Shown here piece by piece: positions 43,900 to 54,328 of a stretch of 64,000 nucleotides of DNA. The translations under genes were made by a program, and so were the position numbers. Source of the stretch: Protopterus annectens (taxonomy: Eukaryota; Chordata; Ceratodontiformes; Protopteridae); contig NC_056725.1 in NCBI RefSeq assembly GCF_019279795.1, positions 1,749,328,916 through 1,749,392,915 on the forward strand, written 5' to 3'. Below the pieces are notes generated by a model. It made no database searches and was not told where the DNA came from. It saw nothing but the letters and a program-made list of their open reading frames with translations. The stretch's first letter is position 1; each line of letters starts with the position of its first letter.

Positions 43900-46140
43900 A
43901 CCCAGCTGCATTTCTAGAATTCTTTCATCTTTTCTCACTTGGTCAGCTAACAAGTAGGTATCTTCAGGCCGTTCACTGAAAACGGTCTTGAGACGTGTAC
44001 CCCCAGAAACCACATTGAGGGAAGGTGACTTGGGCTGTCCAGATGTCCTTACTGTTCCTTCCATGGTTGAACATATGAAACAATATTACATTCAGTGTAC
44101 TGTGGAGCAGCCTCCTGAGTTTTTGTACCGCAGGCCAGGTGGTCACACTTGGGACTGAGTGGTCTTCATGGCAGGCCTCCCCGACAACTGTTGGATGTGC
44201 CAGCAAGGAATGAAGTGGCTCCAGTAGGTTATTCTGCATCATGTGATTTTTTGAAGTGGATTTGGACATTTGATGTCTACCATTTCTTTAGTATGTGTTG
44301 GGTTTTGCTATCAAAAGCATGTACAGTGCATCTTCAGGAATCGATCCTGGTGCTCGCACCAGTCCATGTGCACTCCTGTCCAGACGTAGTGCTGCCTTTG
44401 GCGAGTACATCCTCAGATGGTGGGACACAGTTGCCTGACCCTGATGTTTAGCCATAATGCACTTGATGCTTCACAATATGTAAGAGTGGGCTACCTCTCT
44501 CTGGAGCTATAGTGAGGAGGTTCATCTGTGTACTCATTTAGGAGTAAGATTTAGGAGCAAGAGGTCCTTGTCTCTGAAACGGGTAAGTGTAGTGAGCTCC
44601 CCACAAGATCATCTTTCATTTGGCAAGATTCTGAGGTTGCAGAAGTCCTCCTTGCACCAATCTGTGGCACCTCTGTAGTCTTTCTGGAAGCATCTCAGTC
44701 ATTATTTCAGCATAAAGGGTAAAGGTAATGGTTACCCCTCCCTTGAAGCGTTTTGTGAAGGATGATGTCTTTAGAGCTGGAAGTGTCTTGATTCTGCTGA
44801 CTCTGCTCCTAAGAAGGTAACTGCCTTATGTAAACTCCCAGTTGAGTGGACTGATATCCTTAGTGTCCCTTGTGTACTTCTACATATAATGTATGATATC
44901 CAGCAGAATTTTAAGACACCACACAGTAGGCAAGTGAGTGTTCTGCTATACTGCACTGAGATATAGTGCCCCGCTTATTTGTCTGACCTGTCTTAGTTCA
45001 AGTCTTTCTTAGTGGTTCAGGCCCAGGAAATGTTTTCTACCCTTCTTATTGTGAGGCCAAAGGAGGAGCAGAGCTTATTAAGACTGATGTTATGGCCATG
45101 GAAACAGGCTCAGGAATGTGCTTGTGTAAGATGATAAGACTCTGGCTTTTTTCTGTTAATGACACCCTCAGGCAAGCCATACCATGCCAGATGCTCTCTT
45201 TTGGAGAAGTCATCTTTGCACAGGCCTTCTGAAGAATATCTGGTTGATAACCTGTAAAAGATAAAATGGTCAGAGGTCACTGTGGAAGGGTATTCACAGT
45301 GATACTAACCCTTTCAGCTTCTTTTATGTCTCCCTATTTCTTGAAGAAGTTCTGAACTGCCTATTAAAAGGGGGGGCACTAGTTCTCTTGAGTGATGCCA
45401 GCTTGAAGACTGATCACAGAAGATCACTAGGTGCTAGCTATAGTGATGGAAAGTCATGTCTTAGGGCTCTAAGGCCCTCTACCTTAAAGATCGGAGTTCA
45501 GAGGCTAAGCTGTCTCTGCAGAGCTGTTGAGACAGGCTGAGACTGTAACCATTGGAGGTGGCATAGAGACTGTCGGAGATCTTTTCCTTTTAGTCAGCAG
45601 CTTAACTCATCATGGACAGCTCAGGTTGAGTATAAGCTGTTGATTAGTGGGAAAGTCAAAGCAGCATTATCTTGACTTGCCTACAGAGTCATCAGTACTA
45701 CAGAAAAACTAAAATTATAGCAGCTTCTGCCTGGGAACAAGCACCCCTGCACCCCACACCTCCTTTATATTTATATATGCCTACCCCACAGCCACACTGT
45801 CATTGGAGAAAGGGAGACAGTCTGATGTCTCCATCTGTGATGCACATTGTTCAGCTGATACTTGATATGTTTAGTTATTAGAGAAAAGGGCCAGTTACGA
45901 AGCTCAGTATTATACCTGTTTAGGACTTACCTTTCAAGTAAAATGACTACACCTGGGAGTCCCTCCTTCAGAGAGAGAGGCAGATGAGTGGTCTTCCATC
46001 TTTTTGTTCTGAAGGGAATGGGAAACTGTGTAACTACTGTGACTTCAGCAAGCACATTTGGTTTGTGGAGTTCTGAATATTGAGACTCTTCATTTTCACA
46101 TGTAAGTTTTTTAGCTGTTTTACCATTTTCTCATAACTTT
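43900..46140. other. Unassigned, less AT-rich stretch, possibly an old repeat
   Basis: About 2.2 kb stands out from its AT-rich surroundings by base composition and by many short, possibly degraded frames on both strands. No single frame is long, and I could not match a domain. An ancient retroelement coding region is possible, but this is only an impression. Confidence 0.3.
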
Positions 46141-46144
46141 GTTG

Positions 46145-47700
46145 TAGAAAAAAACAGCAGGACAACCACAACAGTAGACTTGACTTCAATAAAATTAACC
46201 GTAAAAAGAGGGCAAGCGCTTTTGCATATAACTACACTTCTTCAGATCCTATACAAAGTTAAACTCACATCCATATTATATAATGAAAAACAGCCAATCA
46301 GTAAACAAAACTTAACTTAATCTGTTAATTAGAATATAGGTGACCTCATCACATTTCTATAATTGTGCTTTTTCTTGAGTTTACGCCCATTTTCTCATAA
46401 CTATTACTTCATTTCTCCCATATCTCTTTCCTTAATTTGGACTTGTTCCCTTCGTTCCCTCTCCAGGTTATCCCATTTATCAGCTAATCACTCTCAAGGC
46501 AGATGCATGTCGCCCAATAGCCTAGGCTCATTGTTAAGGTTAGCAGTCTTTAAACTTCCTTCTCCTCAGAATCATAACAAGGGTGGGTCCCAAAGGGGGC
46601 AGCTTCTGAATGCTGCTTCAGAAAGGCATTTCATCGTAGTGTGTGCACTAGGCTCTTGCTATAGATGGAGATCTGAGTTGATGTGGATCTGACTGTAAGC
46701 TGCAAATGTAGCAATAGTCTTGCTACAGTAAAAGTTTTTTTTTGTTTTGTTTTTTGCTCTTCGCTTGAAAGGTCAAGGATGAACAAGTGTACCACTGGTT
46801 TGCTACAGTGGAAGCTGAGGGGGTGGGACACTATATTGGGAACGAGCACTGGGCACTAGACGAGCAAACTACGGCTCTGCTTCTCCTTAGGAGATGTATG
46901 GGAAACCTCTAATGCATTTTTATGTTACTGTCTCTCTTCAGTTTCAGTGTCAGTAACACTGGGCCATGATCCGATTGGAATACGGAATTAGTTTTTTTTT
47001 TCTTTCTATGAAATGTACATGTTCTTTTGAAATCTAGAATCTATATAGTTGGCCAAGTTACCATACCTTGATGAATAAAAAGTAAATTTCACCTCCCCCC
47101 CCCCCCATTTGTGCCACACCTTCCAACTAAAATACCTTGCAATAATTGTGGAGGAAAACATATTCCCTAGTTACCTAATGGACTCTAAGGCTTTCTTTCA
47201 CATCCCCCTTGTCACAGGTTATGTTTCAGCCCCCCCATTACTAGAATATCCTGCTGAAAATTCAAATCTCTCCAAAGGCTGCTCTAATAACATGTATTCC
47301 TAGTTTGGGAGGTAAATATCTTGATCCTATGGTTATCCTTATACTCTCCAAGCTTACTGTATCCTGCCAGCATGTGAGCAATGGGAACATTTCTATTTTA
47401 AGCCCTAATCCCACCTCCAGTGGTGATGTGAGCACATGTATCACCACATGGACTATCAGTACCTTACTTCTGTGCATGGGCAGAAAAAGGTTACCATTAC
47501 AAGATTATGTAGCTGCAGTCCATGTCTCTACTGAAATTGGATCCTGGCTTACATGCTTGTTAGACCCCTGCCCTTAGCACTGGAATGCTATCCCCATAGC
47601 AACTCATTTCCCATCCTTCCTTCTCTGGCTGTTCCAGCACCTGAACTGCTGTTTGATCTCTTGTCATTTGGGTTGTAGTAGTCAGAGCTTTGTCTCTACA
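46145..47700. other. Intronic interval, no gene recognised
   Basis: Contains an AAGCGCTTTTGCATATAACTACACTTCTTCAGATCC block at 46216-46251 reminiscent of repeat termini, a T-rich run near 46734-46755 and a C run at 47093-47106. No coding motif seen. Confidence 0.4.
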
Positions 47701-47799
47701 CTGTAAAGATGAAGTTCTCCTAGCACAGTTATAGTGTGGTGCTGAATCACATCTCTTCTGTTTGTGAAGATGGCTACAAACACATTAACTTCAGCTCCC

Positions 47800-48756
47800 C
47801 CCGTGTGAAAACAAATACTGAGAAAAAGAAGTGCTGTTGAAACTGTCTTTTGGGTAAAATTCTGTTGCTGGCTGGTATGTATATTGCCTGGATACCTGCA
47901 AAGAAGAAATTTGGAAAACCTGAAAGAAAATCAGTCAGAAAAGATGAAAAGAAAATGCTGTCTGGAAAGGATTCAGCAGCTGTTCAGCAAAAAGCAGTTC
48001 AAACTTTAGTTTTGGTTCAAGAGATGACTTACAGCAATTTAGATGAAAAATAAATCAAAGCTATTCAGAGATGATTAAAATAATTGAAACATTGAAGGAA
48101 TATATTAACACAAATAACAAAATGCTGGAAAAATAGAAGAAATGTTGACTAGCCATTCAGATTTACTGATAAAACCGCAAAAATCAACGATAAAAAAATT
48201 AAGAAAAAGCTGGCTAAGTATGAGACTTTTTAAGAAGAGTGGTTTCAGTAATTAGAGTGCACAGAGAAAACCTGAATTTTCAACTGTACCAGAGAAACCT
48301 GGAAGGAACAGACTGTATTAATTTTATGAAAGCACAAACAAGCAACTAGACTGGTATTCCACAGCCGGATATGTTAACTGAAAGTGCCTATCGAGTGTAT
48401 GCTTCAAACCTAACCATGAGAAAGCAGATGAGGCCTGTATTAGTAAAGATGCACTCGTACCAACAGAAAGAGCTGATGCTCTTAAAATTGTGGCAGAAAG
48501 GAAAAGTATTAAAAAATTGGAGACAGCACAATGTTTGTAGAAAATAGTCATTCACTCTACACCAGGCAGAAGAGGAAAACATGTATCCCTGCAGTCAGGA
48601 AATGTTGAGAGGCAGATGTGAAATTCAAGTTACTATATCCAGCTGTCTTCAGAGTATTATTTCTTGTAGGATCATATACATTTTTGATGCAGAACAGGCT
48701 AAGGAGAAAATAAAAAAGTTTAGCCAACAAAAAGTGAGCCAGCAAGAAGAAAGTCA
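47800..48756 (+). other. Lysine-rich broken frames, unidentified
   Basis: Several short plus-strand frames (47850-48053 with KKKFGKPERKSVRKDEKK, then pieces to 48750) look like a decayed Lys/Glu/Gln-rich coding region. It is cut on the right by DIRS-2, and similar A-rich sequence continues at 54329-54480. I do not recognise the family. Confidence 0.3.
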
Positions 48757-48769
48757 ATGTCCTTCAAGG

Positions 48770-48937
48770 ATGCATCTGCAGTCATCACATATGGGTTGTC
48801 CTGCCTCAGGCAGCCCTTCGATCGGCCGGATTCCAAAGTCTGGGTCTGGCGTCGGCTGATGTTGCCCCTTCCCCGACGTCAGAGCGCCTGGGGTATAAAA
48901 GCGTCAGCCGACGCCATCTTCCTCAGTCTTTCTTGCC
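48770..48937 (+). repeat. DIRS-2 left inverted terminal repeat
   Basis: 168 bases starting ATGCATCTGCAGTCATCACA. It closely matches the reverse complement of 54118-54285. It is GC-rich, with several GACGTC/CGACGCC steps. Confidence 0.9.
48894..48901 (+). promoter_or_regulatory. DIRS-2 TATA box
   Basis: TATAAAAG, followed 35 bases later by CCTCAGTCTTTCTTGCC, the same spacing and start-like sequence as in DIRS-1. The mirror copy on the minus strand is at 54154-54161. Confidence 0.65.
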
Positions 48938-49056
48938 GCATGGTGCCCGAAGCAGAAGCAGTTTGCAAGTGCCGGTCGGCCAGCTCCTGTAATTCAGCTA
49001 AACCGAAGACTTCAAAAGCTAAGTACCCTGTTGGGGACTCTTTCTTGCCTCAGCTG

Positions 49057-50866
49057 ATGTCAGATAAAATTAATAATTGCTTAACTTGTGGGAAACAAAT
49101 ACCTCATAAGGAATTCCACTCTTACTGCCTACATTGCCTAGGCCCAGACCACGACGTCTCGGCCTGTTCCGCCTGTGCTTCCTTCAACCGACGCACTCTA
49201 AGACGTCGGTCGGAGTTTGCAGAGGAATTTTTTTGGGGCTAGTTTTGCTTACAAAATGCCGTCGGAGACTCCGACTTCACATTTAATACAGAAACGGAAG
49301 GACAAGGACCGACACACATGGTCCGCGGTTTCAGCTGAAACCACGGCCAGGCCTACTGCGAGTGTCTCGGTCTCGGCTGAAACCGAGTCCTTGGTACTAC
49401 CGTCCACCGAAACCGTACAACCGACAACCTCGGCACCGGAGGCCACTACTGCATCGGTTGTTGAATCTCCTTTGGAATCTGGTGTCCAGGAACCTTCCGA
49501 CACCATCCCCTTAGACAAAACTACACCAGCACGTGGTGCAGCCAGACCTCCTGCATCCATGTCTATTAAGGCATTCTCTAGGACTAAAGCTGCTAAACAC
49601 TCAAAATCTATGCCTCCCAGGGTTATCCCTCAGGGACCCACTACAAGTTCTCAGATCCTTAGTCTAGCAGAGGACCTTATTTCATTAATTAGGGGCTCTC
49701 AGCCTCATCCGGACAGGGGCTCTCAACCTCCTACAGAAAAAAGGCCCAGGGTTGAGCCCTCTGATCCCCTCTCCTCAGATGAGGCCTCTGATGGCTCTGC
49801 TCTCTCGGACTACCAGGAAGAGGCTTTTTGCAGCCTATGAGGATTCAGATGCAGAGGAATCTATCCCTTCGGCCTCCCCTCCTGAAGAACTGTCTTTTGG
49901 GGAAACTCTGCACACTATGAGGGAGCATTTCCAATGGCAGGGCCAGGAATTCTCTGATTCCAGGAAGAGATTAAGGACCTTCTTGCATTTGCCTCAGCAT
50001 AGACCTTTGGCTTTTCCCCCTGTTTTGAATGTCATTGATGATGTGTACTCTGAATCTAGCACAACCCCTGACACTCTCCCTCCGGCTCCTGCCAAACCCG
50101 ATGGGTACTACAGGGTCCCGGAATCACACCTTTTCCTTTACAAGGCCCACTCTGCTGATCCAGAAACTATCTCCCAGGGCCCTAAAGGGGTTGCAGCTGT
50201 CACTACAAAACATCCACTCCCCTCTGAAAGGGAGTCCAGGGCTTTAGAGCGATGGGGTAAAAAAGTGTATACTTCTGCTACCCTTTCTATGAGGGCTTTA
50301 AACTGTCAATTTCATATGATACAGTACCAAGAATATTTGTTAGATGAATTGCATAAAAAGTTGTCTCCACCTGAACCCCTAGGTCGCAAATCACTTCAGG
50401 ATCTGGTACATAACTCTCAACAGGTTAGCAACCATTTCTTGCAGTGTGGTTATGGTGCATTGGAAGCTTCATGTAGGTCAGCTATGACAGGTGCAGTCAT
50501 ACGTAGGCATGCTTGGCTGAAGGAACAATCTCTGCCAGACCATGTTAAAGCAAAGCTTCTGGATGCTCCACTGGAAAAGCAAAAGTTATTTGGCTCCACT
50601 GCTCAGGAGGTCTTAAATTTGAAGAAAAGGCAAAATCTGTACAAACAGTCAAAGATTTTATGCAAGTCCAACCACCAAGATTCAGCAGAAATTGGCCTTC
50701 CAACAACTGGTCCTTTCCAGACACAGACAGATTTCAGAGAGGCAAGAACAGGCGTGCCAGAGGTAGAGGGCAAGCTAGAGGCTCCTACAGAGGACGTCAA
50801 TGGCAGCATCCCAACCAGAGAGGTGGTGCAGGGCCTACAACTGCTGCACAAGGACAGACTCAATGA
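49057..50866 (+). pseudogene. DIRS-2 ORF1 (gag-like)
   Basis: Starts at ATG 49057 (MSDKINNCLTCGKQIPHKEF), giving a finger CLTC, H, H, CLHC, LGPDH, CSAC. Frame breaks fall at a T run near 49228, at GGCTTTTTGC near 49826 and near 50615. Between them are a Thr/Ser/Pro-rich region (about 49350-49650), the ETLHTMREHFQWQGQEFSDSR block (about 49905) and the C-terminal MQVQPPRFSRNWPSNNW (50660) with an Arg/Gly-rich tail ending near 50866. Presumed structural protein, like DIRS-1 ORF1. Two of the three breaks are in homopolymers. Confidence 0.82.
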
Positions 50867-52600
50867 CTTTACTTTGACACCGCCAACCAGGGCTCAGTTG
50901 GAAGCACCTTTGGGCGGAAAGCTCTCCTTATTTTCAGAAAATTGGCACATTATTACAAGGGACAAATGGACACTACAAATAATAGACAAAGGATACAGGT
51001 TCCATTTCCACACATTACCGAAAAGAAAAGGCATGCCAGACCTGCCACCAAATCAAAGGGCAGAGGCTTTGAAACAAATCTCCAACTTAATGAAAATGAA
51101 AGCAATAGAAAAGGTTCCTCTCTCGGAACAAGGTCAAGGATTTTATTCCAGACTCTTCCTTGTTCCAAGAAAAGAAAAGCAATGGAGGCCTATTCTCGAC
51201 TTGTCCGTACTAAATACTAATCTCATTGTGCCAAAATTCAAAATGCTGACTCTACAGCAACTCCTTCCCATGCTGGGCAAGGGGTCTTGGCTGGTAACTC
51301 TGGACCTCAAGAAGCATACCTGCATGTCCCTATCAGACAAAGCTGCAGAAGACACCTCAGATTTCTTGCAGGTTCAGAGCATTATCAATTCTCAGCATTG
51401 CCCTTTGGCTTATCTACTGCGCCCAGAGTATTCACTAAATGCCTGGCATCAGTAATTGCACACTGCAGACTTCAGGGGATGCAAATATACCCGTATCTGG
51501 ACGACTGCCTTATACAAGCGGACAGCCAACAAATTTTGGTAAAACACTTGAATTATGCCATCTATCTTCTCCAGGCCTTGGGATATACAGTCAACATTCA
51601 CAAGTCAAGACTTGTACCATCCCAAAGAATAACTTTTCTGGGTGCGGATCTAGACACAACCACCCAAATAGCTTTCCTCACAGAAGAAAAACAAAACCAA
51701 CTACCGGATTACTTCAAAAACCTGTCAAGACAAACTCAGCTGACTGCAAGAAAAATCCTGCAGACCCTGGGTTACATGGCTTCTTGCATTCTTCTGATTC
51801 CTCAAGCAAGGCTACATATGAGGAAACTCCAATGGTACCTAAGGAGTTTATGGACTCAGCACAGTCACAGCTTGGAAACTTTGATACCACTCATCCCATG
51901 CCTTCAAAGGGAATTTCTGTGGTGGGCTCAAGCAAGCCAGTCAAACAGGGGTTTGCCCTTCAGCAAACCAATAGCCAGCCAAACCATTACAACGGACGCT
52001 TCAGACCACGGATGGGGAGCGCACATGGAAGGATGATGCATTCAAGGACTATGGTCACAAAAAGAGCTACGCATGCACATAAACCAAAAGGAAATGCTGG
52101 CAGTGATACATGCAATCGAGGCCTTCAAACTCTTTCTGCATCAAGGCCACCTGCTAATAAAAACAGACAACACCACAGTTATGTGGTACATAAACAAACA
52201 AGGAAGCACCCATTCTTACCCTCTTTGCAGACTGGCAATGAATCTATGGGAACTTTCCCTGACTCTCAAAATACAGCTGCAATCCCAGTTTGTACCAGGA
52301 AAGGACAATATACTGGCGGACAGCTTAAGCAGGAACATCATGGATGCACACGAATGGATGCTGCACCCAGACATCTTCCATCAGATAACACAATCATGGG
52401 GGAGACCGGACATCGACCTCTTTGCCTCCCCACACAATCATCAGCTGGACAAATTCTGCACAAGGACATGCCACCCACAAGCATGGAAAGTGGACGCCCT
52501 CTCTTTCAGCTGGAGAGCTCTAACAGTGTATGCATTCCCACCTCTTCCATTAATGACCAAGGTCTTACTGAATCAGGGCAGAGCAGCCAAGAGTGATTCT
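50640..52600 (+). pseudogene. DIRS-2 ORF2: RT and RNase H
   Basis: The RT frame is open from before 50640 to 51455 (APLGGKLSLFSENWH near 50908, GFYSRLFLVPRKE near 51138, WRPILDLSVLNTNL near 51184), then shifts near 51305 into 51287-52036 with LPFGLSTAPRVFT and PYLDDCLIQ (about 51491, catalytic YLDD). RNase H: TTDASDHGWGAHM (about 51990), a stop and frame break near 52036, then QKEMLAVIHAI, KTDNTTVMWYINKQGS (about 52162) and LADSLSR. The methyltransferase-like region starts (IDLFASPHNHQLDKF near 52413, AFPPLPLMTKVL near 52530) but is cut short by an indel near 52570 that puts translation into the recombinase frame. Confidence 0.87.
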
Positions 52601-53809
52601 GATAGCTCCGGACTGGCCAAGACAGCACTGGTACACATTGCTAAAGAGCATGTCACGGACAAAACCATGGCTTCTGCCACAATGGACACTTCTCCTGACA
52701 CAGCACAATTACAAAACTCTGCATTCCAACCTGAAAACGTTACAGCTAGCTGCCTGGAAAATACCTTGACTCATCACCAGGATAAGCTATCCAAGAGAGT
52801 GAAGGATATCATCATGGAAGCTCGCAGGCCTTCCACACGAAAGGCATACTCAGCAAAATGGAAAAGATTTCACACCTGGAGCACTTCAAAGGGCCTAGAT
52901 GCAACAGTTATGAACATGGCGCATATCTTGGAATATTTAGCAGAAATGCTCCACAATGGTCTGTCTTACTCTTGCATTAAAATTCATGCTTCAGCAATTT
53001 CAGCAGAGTACAATACTGATCCACCTGTCTTCTCTCATCCTCTGCTAAGACAGTTTCTAAGAGGAATTAAAAACATCAATCCTCCAAGGAAACCACCACT
53101 GCCTACTTGGGACCTTAACTTCGTGTTGGAAAAACTAACACTGCCTCCCTTTGAACCAGCAGCATCTGCAGAACTACAGTTCCTCTCTTGGAAGACTGCC
53201 TTCCTTCTGGCCATAACCTCAGCAAGAAGAGTATCTGAGTTACAGGCCCTCATGGCAGTACAGCCATTTCTTATTTTTCATCAAGACAGAGTCTCATTGA
53301 GAACCAATCCTTCATTTATGCCTAAGGTGGTATCTAGGGTCTCATTAAACCAAGCTATTCACCTGCCTACCTTCTTTCCAAATCCACAAAACAAAGGGGA
53401 AAAGCTTCTGCACACCCTGGACATACACAGACAGTTGCGCTACTACTTGGACAGAACAAAAAATTACAGAAAAACTGACCAGTTGTTTGTAGCATATGCT
53501 GCTGGTGCACAAGGAAAAGCAATTTCCAAGCAGACAGTTTCAAAATGGATAGGGAATTGCATTCATTTCTGTTACTCCTTTCATGGAAAAACTGTGCCAG
53601 CTAACATTAGACCTCATTCGACCAGAGCCACAGCCACCTCCACAGCCTTCTTAAGAGGGGTGGCTACCAAGGACATTTTAGAAGCTGCTACATGGAGCTC
53701 TGTGCATACATTTTCCAAGCATTACAACTTACCTTTATATTCCAGATCCAGAGCAGGCTTTGCTACGGCAGTCCTGCAGGGCATTTTAGCTACACCATCC
53801 TTTACATAG
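52073..53809 (+). CDS. DIRS-2 RNase H to tyrosine recombinase fused frame
   Basis: A 578-codon open frame. Its first third is RNase H and the start of the methyltransferase-like region. From about 52610 it follows the recombinase frame. The recombinase (about 52790-53809) has RRPSTRKAYSAKWKRF, ITSARRVSELQAL (first Arg, about 53215), RPHSTRATATS (HxxR, about 53612) and HTFSKHYN (nucleophile Tyr, about 53710), so the catalytic residues are complete. In DIRS-1 the two domains are in different frames, so the fusion here is most simply a one-base indel and not a designed polyprotein. Functionality is doubtful. Confidence 0.82.
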   Translation: MHINQKEMLAVIHAIEAFKLFLHQGHLLIKTDNTTVMWYINKQGSTHSYPLCRLAMNLWELSLTLKIQLQSQFVPGKDNILADSLSRNIMDAHEWMLHPDIFHQITQSWGRPDIDLFASPHNHQLDKFCTRTCHPQAWKVDALSFSWRALTVYAFPPLPLMTKVLLNQGRAAKSDSDSSGLAKTALVHIAKEHVTDKTMASATMDTSPDTAQLQNSAFQPENVTASCLENTLTHHQDKLSKRVKDIIMEARRPSTRKAYSAKWKRFHTWSTSKGLDATVMNMAHILEYLAEMLHNGLSYSCIKIHASAISAEYNTDPPVFSHPLLRQFLRGIKNINPPRKPPLPTWDLNFVLEKLTLPPFEPAASAELQFLSWKTAFLLAITSARRVSELQALMAVQPFLIFHQDRVSLRTNPSFMPKVVSRVSLNQAIHLPTFFPNPQNKGEKLLHTLDIHRQLRYYLDRTKNYRKTDQLFVAYAAGAQGKAISKQTVSKWIGNCIHFCYSFHGKTVPANIRPHSTRATATSTAFLRGVATKDILEAATWSSVHTFSKHYNLPLYSRSRAGFATAVLQGILATPSFT

Positions 53810-53839
53810 ATCCTCCACCCCCAGATTGGCTATGGTATT

Positions 53840-53939
53840 CTACCCATATGTGATGACTGCAGATGCATCCTTGAAGGACATAGTACAGTTTTGTACCTAC
53901 CATAAATGTAGATGTCCGATAGGTATGCATCTGCAGTCA
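53840..53939. repeat. DIRS-2 internal complementary region
   Basis: The first part (CTACCCATATGTGATGACTG to GAAGGAC) is the reverse complement of the left end. The second (AGTACAGTTTTGTACCTACC to CTGCAGTCA) is the reverse complement of the right end. They meet at AT, as in DIRS-1. Confidence 0.9.
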
Positions 53940-54117
53940 GGTTTACCCTCCCTTCTTCCTCTCTGTGGTATTCCTTGGGTACATTCCCCTCTCATAGCTA
54001 GCTGGGGTTATCTATTATGGTGTATTTGTTTTTATATATGTATATATTTTTGTGCATGTTTGGAATTTATTGCATTTCTCCAAATTTAGCCTTCCTTAGA
54101 GGGCACCTGGCATCTGG

Positions 54118-54285
54118 GGCAAGAAAAACTGAGGAAGATGGCGTCGGCTGATGCTTTTATACCCCAGGCGCTCTGACGTCGGGGAAGGGGCGACATCAGC
54201 CGACGCCGGACCCAGACTTTGGAATCCGGCCGACCGAAGGGCTGCCTGAGGCAGGACAACCCATATGTGATGACTGCAGATGCAT
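54118..54285 (-). repeat. DIRS-2 right inverted terminal repeat
   Basis: The mirror of 48770-48937, with the minus-strand TATAAAAG at 54154-54161. The remaining 43 bases to 54328 are the unique right extension, sharing CATCTACATTTATGGTAGGT with DIRS-1. Confidence 0.9.
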
Positions 54286-54328
54286 ACCTATCGGACATCT
54301 ACATTTATGGTAGGTACAAAACTGTACT

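Larger units (their letters stand above)
48757..54328 (+). mobile_element. DIRS-2: DIRS-type retrotransposon in the IGF2R intron
   Basis: A 5.57 kb element with the same plan as DIRS-1: inverted terminal repeats (48770-48937 and 54118-54285), end extensions, an internal complementary region (53840-53939), a gag-like ORF, RT/RNase H and a tyrosine recombinase. Proteins align with DIRS-1 along their length but with many differences, so this is a related, distinct subfamily. It lies in the same direction as IGF2R. Ends ATGTCC on the left and GTACT on the right follow from the internal region. No target duplication. Confidence 0.93.
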
